From Deltaproteobacteria bacterium (GTDB lineage: Bacteria; Myxococcota; UBA796; SXON01), in assembly GCA_947483545.1 (NCBI GenBank), contig CANKNP010000009.1, positions 1 to 34,728 of the forward strand: 34,728 nucleotides of DNA, in the 5' to 3' direction. Shown here piece by piece: positions 22,517 through 30,629 of this stretch; positions within the stretch are counted from its first letter, which is position 1, and the number at the start of each line of letters is the position of its first letter. Position numbers and translations under genes: made by a program. The notes beneath the pieces are model-generated. The model was given only the letters and a program-made list of their open reading frames with translations. It was not told where the DNA came from and made no database searches.

Positions 22517-23134
22517 ATGCCCGTCGGTCGGCGCGAACGCAACAAAGAGGACAAGCAGCGACGCCTGGAGGCCGCGGGCCTCGCCGGCTTTTTGGAGGAG
22601 GGGTTCACCGGCGCGAGCGTGGAGCGCATCGCGGAGGCGGCGGACGTGGCGCGTGGCACGTTCTATCTTTACTTTCGGGACAAAGAGGCGCTGTTCACCT
22701 TGCTTTTGGACCGCCTGTTCCAGCCGCTCCTCGGCTCCGTGGCGCGGGCCCGGGACGCTCTCGCCGGCTGTCCGGACACGCCGAGCACCTTTCCGGTCTA
22801 CGGGATGCTCGCTGCTGAGCTCGCCGGGCTGATGATCGCGCAGGAGGGGGCCCTCCGGCTCTACTTCGGCGAGGCGCGTGCGGTCGGCGCCGGCGGGGAG
22901 TGTGTGCGCGACCGGATGCGGGAGGTGAACGCCCTCACCATCAGCATCCTCGACGATGCGGTGCAACGCGGGGTGTTGCGCCCGCATGACACTCGCACGG
23001 CGGCGATCGCCATCGTGGGGGGCATCGACGCGCTGGTGTATGCGTTCCTGCGGGACCGCTCAGCGAGCGATCCCGTGATGGTGCAGTCCGAGGTCATCAC
23101 GCTGTTCCGTCACGGGCTCGCGCCCCGGGAATGA
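22517..23134 (+). CDS. TetR/AcrR family transcriptional regulator
   Basis: A 205-residue TetR regulator. The N-terminal DNA-binding domain reads RRLEAAGLAGFLEEGFTGASVERIAEAADVARGTFYLYFRDKEALFTLLL, a textbook TetR helix-turn-helix. The C-terminal domain is helical and ends in the GGIDALVYAFLRD stretch common in this family. The start is the ATG at 22517 (MPVGRRERN); the open frame extends upstream into the divergent DTW gene. Its stop codon overlaps the ATG of the membrane protein gene (ATGA), so it likely regulates a two-gene operon. A short inverted repeat upstream may be its operator; the ligand is unknown. Confidence 0.92.
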   Translation: MPVGRRERNKEDKQRRLEAAGLAGFLEEGFTGASVERIAEAADVARGTFYLYFRDKEALFTLLLDRLFQPLLGSVARARDALAGCPDTPSTFPVYGMLAAELAGLMIAQEGALRLYFGEARAVGAGGECVRDRMREVNALTISILDDAVQRGVLRPHDTRTAAIAIVGGIDALVYAFLRDRSASDPVMVQSEVITLFRHGLAPRE

Positions 23135-24741
23135 GCGCCCGCTCCCCACTCCCCTGGCTCGCCCTTGCGGTGGCCTGGACCTGGCCCAGCGCGCTGCACC
23201 CGATCACGTCGGCGCCCGGCTCCCCTCGGACGGACCTGTGGGAGAGCCTCTGGACCCTGTGGTTCGTCGCTACCCGGCTTGCAAGCCTGCAGTCTCCGAT
23301 CCGCGTGGACGGCCTCCTCGACACGCCGGGGAGCTTGTGGCCCGCCGATCCGGTGGGCGCGATCCTGGTTGCGCCGATCACGCTGTCGGTCGGACCCGCC
23401 GTCGCTTGGACGACCCTCGTGATCGTGCACATGACGATGCGCGGTTGGCTGGGCGCTCGGATCGGCGAGGCGTGTACAGGCTCCGCGGCGGCTGGATGGG
23501 TGAGCGGGGCCGTGCTGGCCGTTGCGTCGATGGCGATCAGCGCCGGCCACAATGCGGCCACGGAGGCGCTCGGCGACACCTGGGTGCTCGCGGTGATCTG
23601 GCTCGGGCTGCGGGGGCCGACGGCTGTCGAGGGGTCCGCGCGGCCCTGGATCCTGCTGTCCGGCGTGCTCCTCGCGGTGTCGGCCTGGGCCCACTGGTAT
23701 GGCGGGCTGGGCGCGTTTTGCGTCTGGGCGGTGCTCGCGCTCCGTCGCGGACTCGCAACCTCCCTGCGCCGAGCGTTCGCGATCGCGGCGGTCCTGGGCC
23801 TCGTCCTGGCGGCGCCCGTCGCCTACGCCGCGCGCGAGGTGAGCACCGCGGGGGACAACGTCGTCGGCATCAAAGACCCCGCGAACCTCGCCCGCCTGCG
23901 CCGCAACATCGGCCCCGCCGACCCGCTCGCCTTCGTCGCCCCCGCCCCCTTCCGCTCGCCGGACTTCACCAAGCTCTCGCGCTTCGGAGAGGATTACTGG
24001 CACAGCCCGTACCTCGGTTGGGTCGGGATCATGCTGGCGCTCGGCGCCATCCGGGGCCCGCGGCGATGGGCGTTCGCGCTCGTCCCCATCGGCGTGCTGC
24101 TGGCCATCGGCCCGGTCCTCACGTCGGGTGGCAACGCGGTCATCTTGTCGGGCCGCCGGGCGGTGCCGCTGCCCTATTTCCTTGTCGAGTCCCTCCCCCC
24201 CTTCCACTCCCTCTCCCTGCTCTGGAAGCTCGGCTGGACCGCCCAAGTTGGCGTTGCGATCCTCGCGGCTGAGGGCATCGCCCTGCTTGGCCCCCGTGTC
24301 GCGCGCTGGGCCGCCGGGATCGCGGTCATCGCCGTGCTCGCCGAAGCGCGGCTCTTCGCACCCACGCGGGGGCTGCCCGAGCACGTGGACGCCTCGATCC
24401 CCGAGCCGATCCTGGCGCTCGCCGCGGCACCCGAGGGCGCCGTCATGTCCTGGCCGCTCATCGGGGGCCTCCCGGGGCTGTACGAGCAGGTCGGTCACGG
24501 CAAGACCCTCGCCGCCACGCTCAACTTTCCCGCGAGCAAAGCGGCCTGGAAGGTGACGCGCGCCGTGAAGGGCGGCCCCGAAGCTGCGGTCGCCCTCGCG
24601 CGGGCCTTCAACATTCGGTACGTCGTGCTCCACCTCGACGCCCCGCTGACCGGCGACGACTCCGGCCTGCTGCTGACCGACTGGGCCGTGTTCCCGATCC
24701 TGGCGGAGGACGCCCGGGTCCGCGTGCTCCAGCTCTGGTGA
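23131..24741 (+). CDS. Polytopic membrane protein, GT-C-like
   Basis: A 536-residue integral membrane protein with roughly ten hydrophobic helices (from about residue 8 to 405) and a C-terminal soluble part of about 120 residues. The N-terminal loop LDTPGSLWPADPVG, the AHWYGGLGAFCVWAVLAL segment and the later LPPFHSLSLLWKLGW phrase resemble large lipid-linked-sugar membrane proteins (GT-C or YfhO-like). The C-terminal pattern GAVMSWPLIGG ... FNIRYVVLH ('the residue must be paid by X' type domain) also occurs in those families. I cannot assign a reaction. It overlaps the TetR gene by 4 nt (ATGA), so its expression is probably TetR-controlled. Confidence 0.72.
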   Translation: MSARSPLPWLALAVAWTWPSALHPITSAPGSPRTDLWESLWTLWFVATRLASLQSPIRVDGLLDTPGSLWPADPVGAILVAPITLSVGPAVAWTTLVIVHMTMRGWLGARIGEACTGSAAAGWVSGAVLAVASMAISAGHNAATEALGDTWVLAVIWLGLRGPTAVEGSARPWILLSGVLLAVSAWAHWYGGLGAFCVWAVLALRRGLATSLRRAFAIAAVLGLVLAAPVAYAAREVSTAGDNVVGIKDPANLARLRRNIGPADPLAFVAPAPFRSPDFTKLSRFGEDYWHSPYLGWVGIMLALGAIRGPRRWAFALVPIGVLLAIGPVLTSGGNAVILSGRRAVPLPYFLVESLPPFHSLSLLWKLGWTAQVGVAILAAEGIALLGPRVARWAAGIAVIAVLAEARLFAPTRGLPEHVDASIPEPILALAAAPEGAVMSWPLIGGLPGLYEQVGHGKTLAATLNFPASKAAWKVTRAVKGGPEAAVALARAFNIRYVVLHLDAPLTGDDSGLLLTDWAVFPILAEDARVRVLQLW

Positions 24742-24810
24742 GCGCGGATTCGGCTGCTCGTTCCCCCAGGCTCGTACCCGGCCTCACACGCCCAGGGCCG
24801 GGCGTGGTGC

Positions 24811-24816
24811 TACCCT
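24811..24816 (+). promoter_or_regulatory. Candidate extended -10 (TGC-TACCCT)
   Basis: GGTGCTACCCT matches TGnTAnnnT and places the 5' end about 12 nt before the ATG at 24835, with GGAG (24826-24829) inside the short leader. It is nearly identical to the element at 15527-15537. Confidence 0.45.
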
Positions 24817-24834
24817 ATCCATGACGGAGTCCGC

Positions 24835-26460
24835 ATGGTCGCCACAGCTCAACCCGCTTCCTCGCCAAACGCGTTGACGTACGCCGCTGAGCGCATCGAA
24901 GCCCTGATCCAGCGCGCTCACGGTCGGCCCGTTCGCGTCGGCATCCTCTCGATGTACGACGTCGAGAACAACGCGGTCCGCATCCTCGCGGGCACGCTGC
25001 GCGAAGGGGGGCACCACGTCGCCGAGATCTACTTCAAGGACTGGATCTCGAACCACCTGGATCCCGCGACCGACGAGGATCTGGCGGCGCTGAACAGCAT
25101 CGTCAAGGATGAGCAGCTCGACATCGTCTGCATCTCGATCCGCGCGAGCGCCTATTACAACGCGGCGAAGATCATCACCGAGCACTTGCATGAGACCCTC
25201 GATCTCCCGGTGCTCTGGGGGGGAATGCACCCGACGTTGATGGGCGCGCAGTGCGTCGAGACCGCCGACATGGTCCTGCAGGGCGAAGGCGAGCTCGCGC
25301 TGCTCGACCTCTGCAACCGGATTCGGGACGCGGGTGGCGATGTCGCGCTGGTGCAGGACACCCAGAACGTCTGGTCCCAGACCCGATCCGGCGCTCGCAA
25401 GAACAATTTGCGCGGGCTGGTCGAGAACCTCGACGATCTCTCCTGGCGCGACTACCACACCCACGACCACAAGTATTTCATCTGGGGCGGCCGAATCCTC
25501 AAGGGCGACCCCATGCATGGCGACCCCGTGTTCCAGATGATGGGATCACGCGGCTGCATCTACAAGTGCAGCTACTGCTACAATTCCACGTACAAGCGGG
25601 ACGTCTACCCCGGCCAGAAGTGGTTCCGCGTCCGCACGCCCGACTCCATGATCGAGGAGATCCTCCAAGCCAAATCCCACTGGGACTTCAAGCGCATCCG
25701 TTTTGACGACGAGGTGTTCAACTTTCAGAGCGATTGGGTGACCGAGTTCGCTCAAAAATATCCGAAGCGGGTGGGCTTGCCGTTCGAGATCTTCATCGAG
25801 CCCAAGCTCGTGAACGAAGACCGGATGACCCAACTGCGGGATGCCGGGCTCGTGAGCGTCTACATGGGGGTTCAGTCCAGCGAGCGCGTGACCGGACATT
25901 TGTACGACCGCCGGGTCAAGAACAACACCATCGGCGATATTGCACAGCTCTACCACAAGCTGGGTGTCAAGCCCCACTTCCAGCTCATCTTCGACGATCC
26001 CGTGTCCTCCGACGAGGACCGGCGCAAGCTGTTCGAGATGATCTCGACGTTCCCTCACCCCTTCGATCTGTACCTGTTCTCCATGACGGTTTTCCCCGGC
26101 AGCGAGCTGAACCACAAGCTGTTGGAGAGCGGGCTCATCAGCGAATACGACATCGAAGGCACGGCGACGAAGACGTTCTACCAGCACCGCGTCAACCTCG
26201 AATATCCGCGTCCCGTGGAGGAGACCTACTGGATCGCGCTGATCCAGCTGCTGTCGAAGTCTTTCGTGCCTCGCGCGCTTCTGAACCCCTTGGCCAAGAG
26301 CGACCTGCTCAAAAAGCACCCGTGGCCGTTGATCCAGATGGCCCACGCCGCCAACTGGGTGAAGATGGGCACTACTGCGGCGCAGATGGCCCGCTCGGGC
26401 GAGATGACCCACACGCTGTTGCGCCGGTGGTTGTCGTTCGACCGCGTCATCACGACCTGA
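24835..26460 (+). CDS. B12-binding-domain radical SAM protein
   Basis: A 541-residue class-B-type radical SAM enzyme. The N-terminal part (about residues 30-170) is a cobalamin-binding Rossmann fold with VRVGILSMYDVENNAVRILAG, LDIVCISIRASAYYNAAKII and LPVLWGGMHPTLMG plus QGEGELALLDL, as in B12-binding radical SAM proteins. The radical SAM core has GSRGCIYKCSYCYN with C241, C245 and C248 for the 4Fe-4S cluster. A helical C-terminal part follows. Reactions in this family include methylations and ring rearrangements; the substrate here is unknown. The gene stands alone with its own promoter-like TGCTACCCT and GGAG, and its stop abuts the next, convergent stop codon with no gap. Confidence 0.9.
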   Translation: MVATAQPASSPNALTYAAERIEALIQRAHGRPVRVGILSMYDVENNAVRILAGTLREGGHHVAEIYFKDWISNHLDPATDEDLAALNSIVKDEQLDIVCISIRASAYYNAAKIITEHLHETLDLPVLWGGMHPTLMGAQCVETADMVLQGEGELALLDLCNRIRDAGGDVALVQDTQNVWSQTRSGARKNNLRGLVENLDDLSWRDYHTHDHKYFIWGGRILKGDPMHGDPVFQMMGSRGCIYKCSYCYNSTYKRDVYPGQKWFRVRTPDSMIEEILQAKSHWDFKRIRFDDEVFNFQSDWVTEFAQKYPKRVGLPFEIFIEPKLVNEDRMTQLRDAGLVSVYMGVQSSERVTGHLYDRRVKNNTIGDIAQLYHKLGVKPHFQLIFDDPVSSDEDRRKLFEMISTFPHPFDLYLFSMTVFPGSELNHKLLESGLISEYDIEGTATKTFYQHRVNLEYPRPVEETYWIALIQLLSKSFVPRALLNPLAKSDLLKKHPWPLIQMAHAANWVKMGTTAAQMARSGEMTHTLLRRWLSFDRVITT

Positions 26461-26982
26461 TCACCCCGCCCGCGCGACGGCCTCCGCGGGGCACGCGACA
26501 ACTTCGGGCGAGGGAGGCGGATTGCCGTTGTGGTAGCAGACGCAGGAGAGCGGCGCGATGTCCTTCACGGCGATGTTGCCGCCCAGGCACGCAGCCCAGG
26601 CCGGGTCGGTCAACATCGCCTCGGGGCAGATGACCGCCTCGTGGGGGGGCTCTTGGACAGACTTCGGCGCCTCTTTGAACGCGCCGTAGACGTAGCAGCT
26701 CCCCTCCGCATAGCCGCGCAGGATCTCTCCGCGCTTCGCATCCCGCGGGTTCAGGTTCTGGCCGGCGGTGACCGGACCCGAGGGGAACACAGGGGTGACC
26801 GCGTCCGCGACGGGCTCGGGTGGCAGCTCGGTCAGCGGCTGGGGCTCCGGCGGATCCGGCGGCGGGTTCATGTGGATATCGTCGTCCTCAGCTTCGGTGC
26901 CGAGGAAGCCGCAGGCGAGGCTTGTCGTGCCGGCGCAAGCCGCGATGGTGACGAGCAGGGCGGGGCGAAAACGTCGGGACAT
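26461..26982 (-). CDS. Small Cys-containing lipoprotein
   Basis: A 173-residue predicted lipoprotein of unknown function. The signal MSRRFRPALLVTIAACAGTTSLAC has Arg-rich n-region residues and ends in an SLAC lipobox. A Pro/Glu-rich linker (NPPPDPPEPQPLTELPPEPV) follows, then a C-terminal region with six cysteines (SCYVYGAFKEAP, AVICPEAMLTDPAWAACLGG, LSCVCYHNGNPPP, VACPAE), probably disulfide-bonded outside the cytoplasm. It is the last gene of the alpha/beta hydrolase-CotH-lamin tail run, 16 nt after its neighbour. TACAGG ends 5 nt before the ATG, so a separate promoter is possible. The stop codon begins directly after the radical SAM stop on the other strand. Confidence 0.7.
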   Translation of the reverse strand: MSRRFRPALLVTIAACAGTTSLACGFLGTEAEDDDIHMNPPPDPPEPQPLTELPPEPVADAVTPVFPSGPVTAGQNLNPRDAKRGEILRGYAEGSCYVYGAFKEAPKSVQEPPHEAVICPEAMLTDPAWAACLGGNIAVKDIAPLSCVCYHNGNPPPSPEVVACPAEAVARAG

Positions 26983-26998
26983 CGGGCCCTGTAACCGC

Positions 26999-28096
26999 TC
27001 ACTCAGAGACGATGCGGCTCGCCGAGAGCTGCAGATCAAACGTGAGGTCCGAGCTGTCCACCGTGTATTGGTGGACCTCGGCGCTGACGACGTTCTCCCC
27101 CTCCACGAGCGCGAAGGGATCGATCGTAAAAGTGTAGAAGCTGGTCTCAGAGACCGCGATCGCGGACGCGAGCGTCTCGGGCAGCAGGACCCCCTCGGGC
27201 AGCCCGTCCCGCACCACCTCGACCCCGTTGAGGTAGACGGCGACGCCATCGTCACGCATGACCCCGACGCTCACGGTTGCGTAGCCGTCCACGCTGGTGG
27301 CGTCGAACCGCGTGCGAAACCAGGCGGTGGGCCACTTGTTGGTGGCATCGTCGCCGTACGGGATCTGGGTGGTCTGGAGATCGCCGTAGCCGAGGGGCGC
27401 GGGGCCGGTCGGCCACAGGCTGTCGTCATACGAAGGCGAGGTCCAGCCCGCGTCCACCGTCGCGCCGGTCCAATAGGACCAGGTGCTGGCGGGGGCCAGG
27501 AGCGGAATGGTCTCGTAGATGACCGGCTCGTTGGAATAGCCGGGCGTGCCCCGGAACGAAAAGTCCAGGCACCCGTCGCCCACGCAACAGTCGGTGGTAC
27601 GCGAGATCGCGTAGTCGGACTCGACGCTGCCATAGCTGACGACAGAGCCGCGGCCGTCGGGGGCGTAGAGCAGGACGTCCCCACCGTCTTCGCTGAGCTT
27701 GAAGTCCACGTGGTCCTCGCCCAGCGAAATGTCCCCGCTCGCCCAAAGCAGGAGGTACGCCTCGCGCCCAATCGAGAGGAGATCGAGCGAGTGCTTATCG
27801 GGCTCGTCGGGGTCGTCGCTGATCGTCCAACCCTGCAGGTCCACCGCGGCGTCCCCGGGGTTGTGCAGCTCGATCCAGTCGGTCGCGTCGCCGCCCTCGT
27901 CGTAGGCCGAGGCCACGTTGGCGGGCATGAACTCGTTGATACAGAGCTCGAGCGGCACGTCCTCGCTGGTGTCGAGCGGCGCGTCGGTGTCAGAATCGAC
28001 CCCCGTGTCCGTGTCCACGGGGGTGTCGCTGTCAACGGCGGAATCACCCAGCTCGATGAACGGCTGACTACATCCGAGCAACCAGAGGGAGATCAC
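26999..28096 (-). CDS. Lamin-tail-domain lipoprotein
   Basis: A 365-residue lipoprotein with the short signal MISLWLLGC and an Asp/Thr-rich linker (SAVDSDTPVDTDTGVDSDTD). Residues about 50-155 are a lamin tail domain (LTD, immunoglobulin-like): CINEFMPANVASAYDEGGDATDWIELHNPGDAAVDLQGW, then the SDDPDEPDKHSL turn. The C-terminal 190 residues contain WFRTRFDATSVDGYATVSVGVMRDDGVAVYLNGVEVV, a galactose-binding-like jelly roll. LTD and CotH domains often occur together in exported bacterial proteins. The GTG start at 28096 overlaps the CotH stop (GTGA), so they are co-translated. No catalytic motif is seen. Confidence 0.82.
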   Translation of the reverse strand: MISLWLLGCSQPFIELGDSAVDSDTPVDTDTGVDSDTDAPLDTSEDVPLELCINEFMPANVASAYDEGGDATDWIELHNPGDAAVDLQGWTISDDPDEPDKHSLDLLSIGREAYLLLWASGDISLGEDHVDFKLSEDGGDVLLYAPDGRGSVVSYGSVESDYAISRTTDCCVGDGCLDFSFRGTPGYSNEPVIYETIPLLAPASTWSYWTGATVDAGWTSPSYDDSLWPTGPAPLGYGDLQTTQIPYGDDATNKWPTAWFRTRFDATSVDGYATVSVGVMRDDGVAVYLNGVEVVRDGLPEGVLLPETLASAIAVSETSFYTFTIDPFALVEGENVVSAEVHQYTVDSSDLTFDLQLSASRIVSE

Positions 28097-29382
28097 TCGA
28101 CGCCCCAGCGCGTGCGCATGTTGGTGGGCTCAGTCGAGAGCCACGCACGCGTGTTCGCCTGGTAGGCATAAACGTAGTCGATGGCGCATTCGCGACGGGG
28201 ATCGCTCACGACATCATCGGCGATCAACGTGGTCAGCTCATCGAACCAGGTCTGGTAGAGGGCGGGGTCGAAGGTGGCGAGAAGGTCGCTCACCGCCTGT
28301 TTGTGTTCGGTCCCACACAGCGTGTTGTAGAAGCAACCCGCGGCGAGCACCCCCCGGGGGGTCGTCCAATTCATGCCCCACTCATAGTCGTGAAGGAACC
28401 CGTAGTCGAAGTCCCAGGGCACGAACGACATCCGGCCAGCGTTGAGCGGGTCGAAATAGAATCGATAATTGTTGGTGTTGAGCGCGTAGCCGTCGTTGTG
28501 CCCGACCAGCTCCTCGACCGCGAGGTAGTGCGACATCGTGGGCAGGTCCACAATATCGTTGACGATGTTGTACCAATCGTCGCCGGTGTTCGGAGTCGCG
28601 GCTGCGCTTACCACGGTGTTCACGTCGGTCCGGGAGAAATCGGTGCCCTCCTCCAACTGAAACAGGTCCTGCACGGACACGCTGAAGTCGAGCAGCGTGT
28701 AGGTGTGATCCTCGTAGTAGAGGTATTTTCCGTCGTAGAGGTTTCCCGACGGGTCCTCGAAATTGCGCTTGAGGAAGCGGTCGTCGGGGGTCTCGACGAT
28801 CACGTAGAGCCCGTAATCGGCGCCGTTTACGCTCACGCGGGCGAAGCTCGTCCGCGGGGCCGGCACACCTGCGTCGCGGAAGATGCGATACGCGAGTGGC
28901 TCCTTCAGGTAGCCGCAGTCCACGACCTCGTTGTTGAGCGAGATCTCCTCGATGCCGAAGAACCGTTGGTCGGTGTTGATGTAGTTCACGTCGATGGCGA
29001 ACTTGGGCTTGCCGGACATGTAGCGGAAGGATCCAACCTTGCCGCGCAAGCGCACGCCCACCTGGTCGAGCGCATAGCCGTCGATCGTCACGTCGGCGAG
29101 CGTCTTGTCGTAGGGGGTGGCGTCGAGCGCGGCGAGGCCGTCATCTGGGATCGTGAGCGCGATCACGTGAATGGTGTCGTTGGTGAAGAACCAGTCGTCG
29201 AGGCCGACGTCGGATTGATCCTCGACCTCCTCCTCGGTCACGACCGGTGAATCCTCTGGGATCGAGGCCGAGGAGTCGCTGTCCGTGCCGGTAGAGTCTT
29301 CCACCGGCGCCACGCTGTCGTCCACGGCGGGTTGCGTGCAGGCGAGGAGCCAGAGCGTCAGGGCGAGCGGTGAGGCGTACAT
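28093..29382 (-). CDS. CotH kinase-family lipoprotein
   Basis: A 429-residue lipoprotein (signal MYASPLALTLWLLAC, acidic Ser/Asp/Glu linker to about residue 65) with a CotH domain. CotH proteins are atypical secretory-pathway-type kinases; Bacillus CotH phosphorylates spore-coat proteins. The family order is visible: VRLRGKVGSFRYMSGKPKFAIDVN (nucleotide-site Lys), EISLNNEVVDCGYLKEPLAYRIFRDAGVPAPRTSFARV, GLYVIVETPDDRFLKRNF, DLPTMSHYLAVEELVGHNDGYALNTNNYRFYFDP and FVPWDFDYGF (metal-binding DFD). An exported kinase in a non-sporeformer suggests envelope protein phosphorylation, which is inference. TAAGCT ends 7 nt before the ATG. It overlaps the lamin-tail gene by 4 nt. Confidence 0.88.
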   Translation of the reverse strand: MYASPLALTLWLLACTQPAVDDSVAPVEDSTGTDSDSSASIPEDSPVVTEEEVEDQSDVGLDDWFFTNDTIHVIALTIPDDGLAALDATPYDKTLADVTIDGYALDQVGVRLRGKVGSFRYMSGKPKFAIDVNYINTDQRFFGIEEISLNNEVVDCGYLKEPLAYRIFRDAGVPAPRTSFARVSVNGADYGLYVIVETPDDRFLKRNFEDPSGNLYDGKYLYYEDHTYTLLDFSVSVQDLFQLEEGTDFSRTDVNTVVSAAATPNTGDDWYNIVNDIVDLPTMSHYLAVEELVGHNDGYALNTNNYRFYFDPLNAGRMSFVPWDFDYGFLHDYEWGMNWTTPRGVLAAGCFYNTLCGTEHKQAVSDLLATFDPALYQTWFDELTTLIADDVVSDPRRECAIDYVYAYQANTRAWLSTEPTNMRTRWGVE

Positions 29383-29389
29383 CGAACGT

Positions 29390-29395
29390 AGCTTA
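29390..29395 (-). promoter_or_regulatory. Candidate -10 hexamer (TGC-TAAGCT) of cotH
   Basis: Reverse-strand GGTGCTAAGCT matches TGnTAnnnT, overlaps the TAA stop of the alpha/beta hydrolase gene and ends 7 nt before the CotH ATG. An internal, near-leaderless promoter is likely. Confidence 0.4.
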
Positions 29396-30133
29396 GCACC
29401 CAGCGAGGGCGTTGATCACCCACTCGGTGTCGTCCAGCGGGAGGTCATGGCCGGCCGTGGGATGCACGGAGAGCCGGGCCCCGAGCCGGGCGGCCAGCGC
29501 GCGTGACACCTTGGGGTGGCAGAGTCGGTCGCCTTCGGAGCAGAGCACGTGGAGCGGCACGGCCAGCGATTGCGGTGCGCGCGCCCGGGACGCCGCCCAA
29601 AGCTGCCGAACCAGCACATTCGGTCCGATCGGGGCCTCCAGCGCGTAGTCGGTGAACGCCTGGGCGTGGGCGCGCCCCTGGTCCGTGTTCGACACGAGGG
29701 CAAGGATTCGCGCCTCTCGAGCATACACGTCGGGCGCGAAGACCATGGCGCCGAGCGAAGTGAGCACGGTCCGCAGCGCTTCGGGCGAGAAGCGGTCGAA
29801 CAACCCGCCGAGATCTCGCGTGGACGTGTTGCAGACCGCCACGCCCGCAAAATCCTCGGGGTGGGCCTCCGCCCAGGTCAACGCGATCATCCCGCCAAGC
29901 GAAGGGGCGAACAGGCTCCAGGGGGTCGCATCCCCGCGGTCGGTGACGAACCGTGCGCGAAGATCCTGGACGATCTCGCCGAGCGAGGTGGGCGAAGGTC
30001 GGCCCCGTTCGGTGCCCACGCCGGGGAGGTCGAGGCAAAGGACCACACCGCCGGTACGCGCGGCGAGCTGATCTGGGAAGGTGGACCAGTGGCGGCGCTC
30101 GCGCACGAGGCCTCGAAGGAGGAGCCAGTTCAT
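29393..30133 (-). CDS. Alpha/beta hydrolase
   Basis: A 246-residue single-domain alpha/beta hydrolase, probably cytoplasmic (no signal). WLLLRGLVRERRHWSTFPDQL corresponds to the first strand and oxyanion region. The nucleophile elbow is FAPSLGGMIAL with Ser78 (APSLGG, with Ala where GxSxG has Gly). The acid is in LHVLCSEGDRLCHP, and the catalytic His is in TAGHDLPLDD near the C-terminus. This arrangement resembles esterase/lipase-like enzymes of the BioH type; the substrate is unknown. The ATG at 30133 was chosen because upstream codons in frame are repeat-derived. The CotH gene follows after 10 nt, so read-through is possible. Confidence 0.8.
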   Translation of the reverse strand: MNWLLLRGLVRERRHWSTFPDQLAARTGGVVLCLDLPGVGTERGRPSPTSLGEIVQDLRARFVTDRGDATPWSLFAPSLGGMIALTWAEAHPEDFAGVAVCNTSTRDLGGLFDRFSPEALRTVLTSLGAMVFAPDVYAREARILALVSNTDQGRAHAQAFTDYALEAPIGPNVLVRQLWAASRARAPQSLAVPLHVLCSEGDRLCHPKVSRALAARLGARLSVHPTAGHDLPLDDTEWVINALAGC

Positions 30134-30170
30134 AGATTGCACTCGCGGTGAAGTTTTTCGGGGAGGGGAG

Positions 30171-30214
30171 GGTGCAAGGTCCAGACCTCGCCCCCAAGGG
30201 GGAGGGCTTGCGCC
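30171..30214. repeat. Nested hairpin element
   Basis: Outer arms GGTGCAAG (30171-30178) and CTTGCGCC (30207-30214) pair at 7 of 8 positions. The inner arms are CCCCC-AA-GGGGG (30191-30202). The core CCCCAAGGGGGAG is shared with hairpin 2 of the repeat at 21031-21085. It occupies the gap between the CPxCP protein's stop codon and the hydrolase start. Confidence 0.55.
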
Positions 30215-30239
30215 GCTCGCGCCCGTGGGAGGAGGAACA

Positions 30240-30629
30240 CTACGCCAGCTCCCCCGCCATCTCCGCCAACAGCTCCCCCACCCCGAACCCCTCCGCGAAC
30301 GCAGCCTCTGCGAGGGTCTCATCGGCGCCCACCGGGCAGGCGGGGCAGTTGGGCAGGCCTCGTTGCACGAACAGCGCTTGCACCCTCGGATCCCGGGCGT
30401 GCGCGGCGTGGACCGTCATCTCCGGGCCCACTGGCGTACGATCGAACCGCGCGGCGACCGAATCCGCATGGCGCTCCAGCGCCCGCAGCGGACGTTGAAG
30501 GTCGTTGACCTCCGCGCGCGCGACCACCACGGCCTGCCGCCGCTCGCCCAGCGCGTCGCGGATGATCGGATCGGCCAGCCGTTCCAAAAAGGGACGGAGC
30601 CTCGGCCCCAACAGGCGGACGAGGCTCAC
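30240..30629 (-). CDS. Small CPxCP protein with DUF1858-like C-terminus
   Basis: A 129-residue soluble protein. Residues about 1-80 are helical and Arg-rich with no known domain. Residues about 78-129 (DPRVQALFVQRGLPNCPACPVGADETLAEAAFAEGFGVGELLAEM) follow the DUF1858/hybrid-cluster-associated pattern, in which two cysteines (C95, C98) precede an ETLxxAxxxxGxxxxxLL helix pair. Such domains accompany redox and iron-sulfur proteins. The ATG overlaps the stop of the FAD-dependent dehydrogenase gene (ATGA), which suggests that the two work together; what the cysteines bind is unknown. Confidence 0.68.
   Translation of the reverse strand: MSLVRLLGPRLRPFLERLADPIIRDALGERRQAVVVARAEVNDLQRPLRALERHADSVAARFDRTPVGPEMTVHAAHARDPRVQALFVQRGLPNCPACPVGADETLAEAAFAEGFGVGELLAEMAGELA

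Noticed and set aside
23110..24633. 507-codon reverse-strand open frame opposite the membrane protein
   Set aside because: It is extremely rich in Arg, Gly, Asp and His, with no domain. The forward frame has clear membrane helices and is coupled to TetR.
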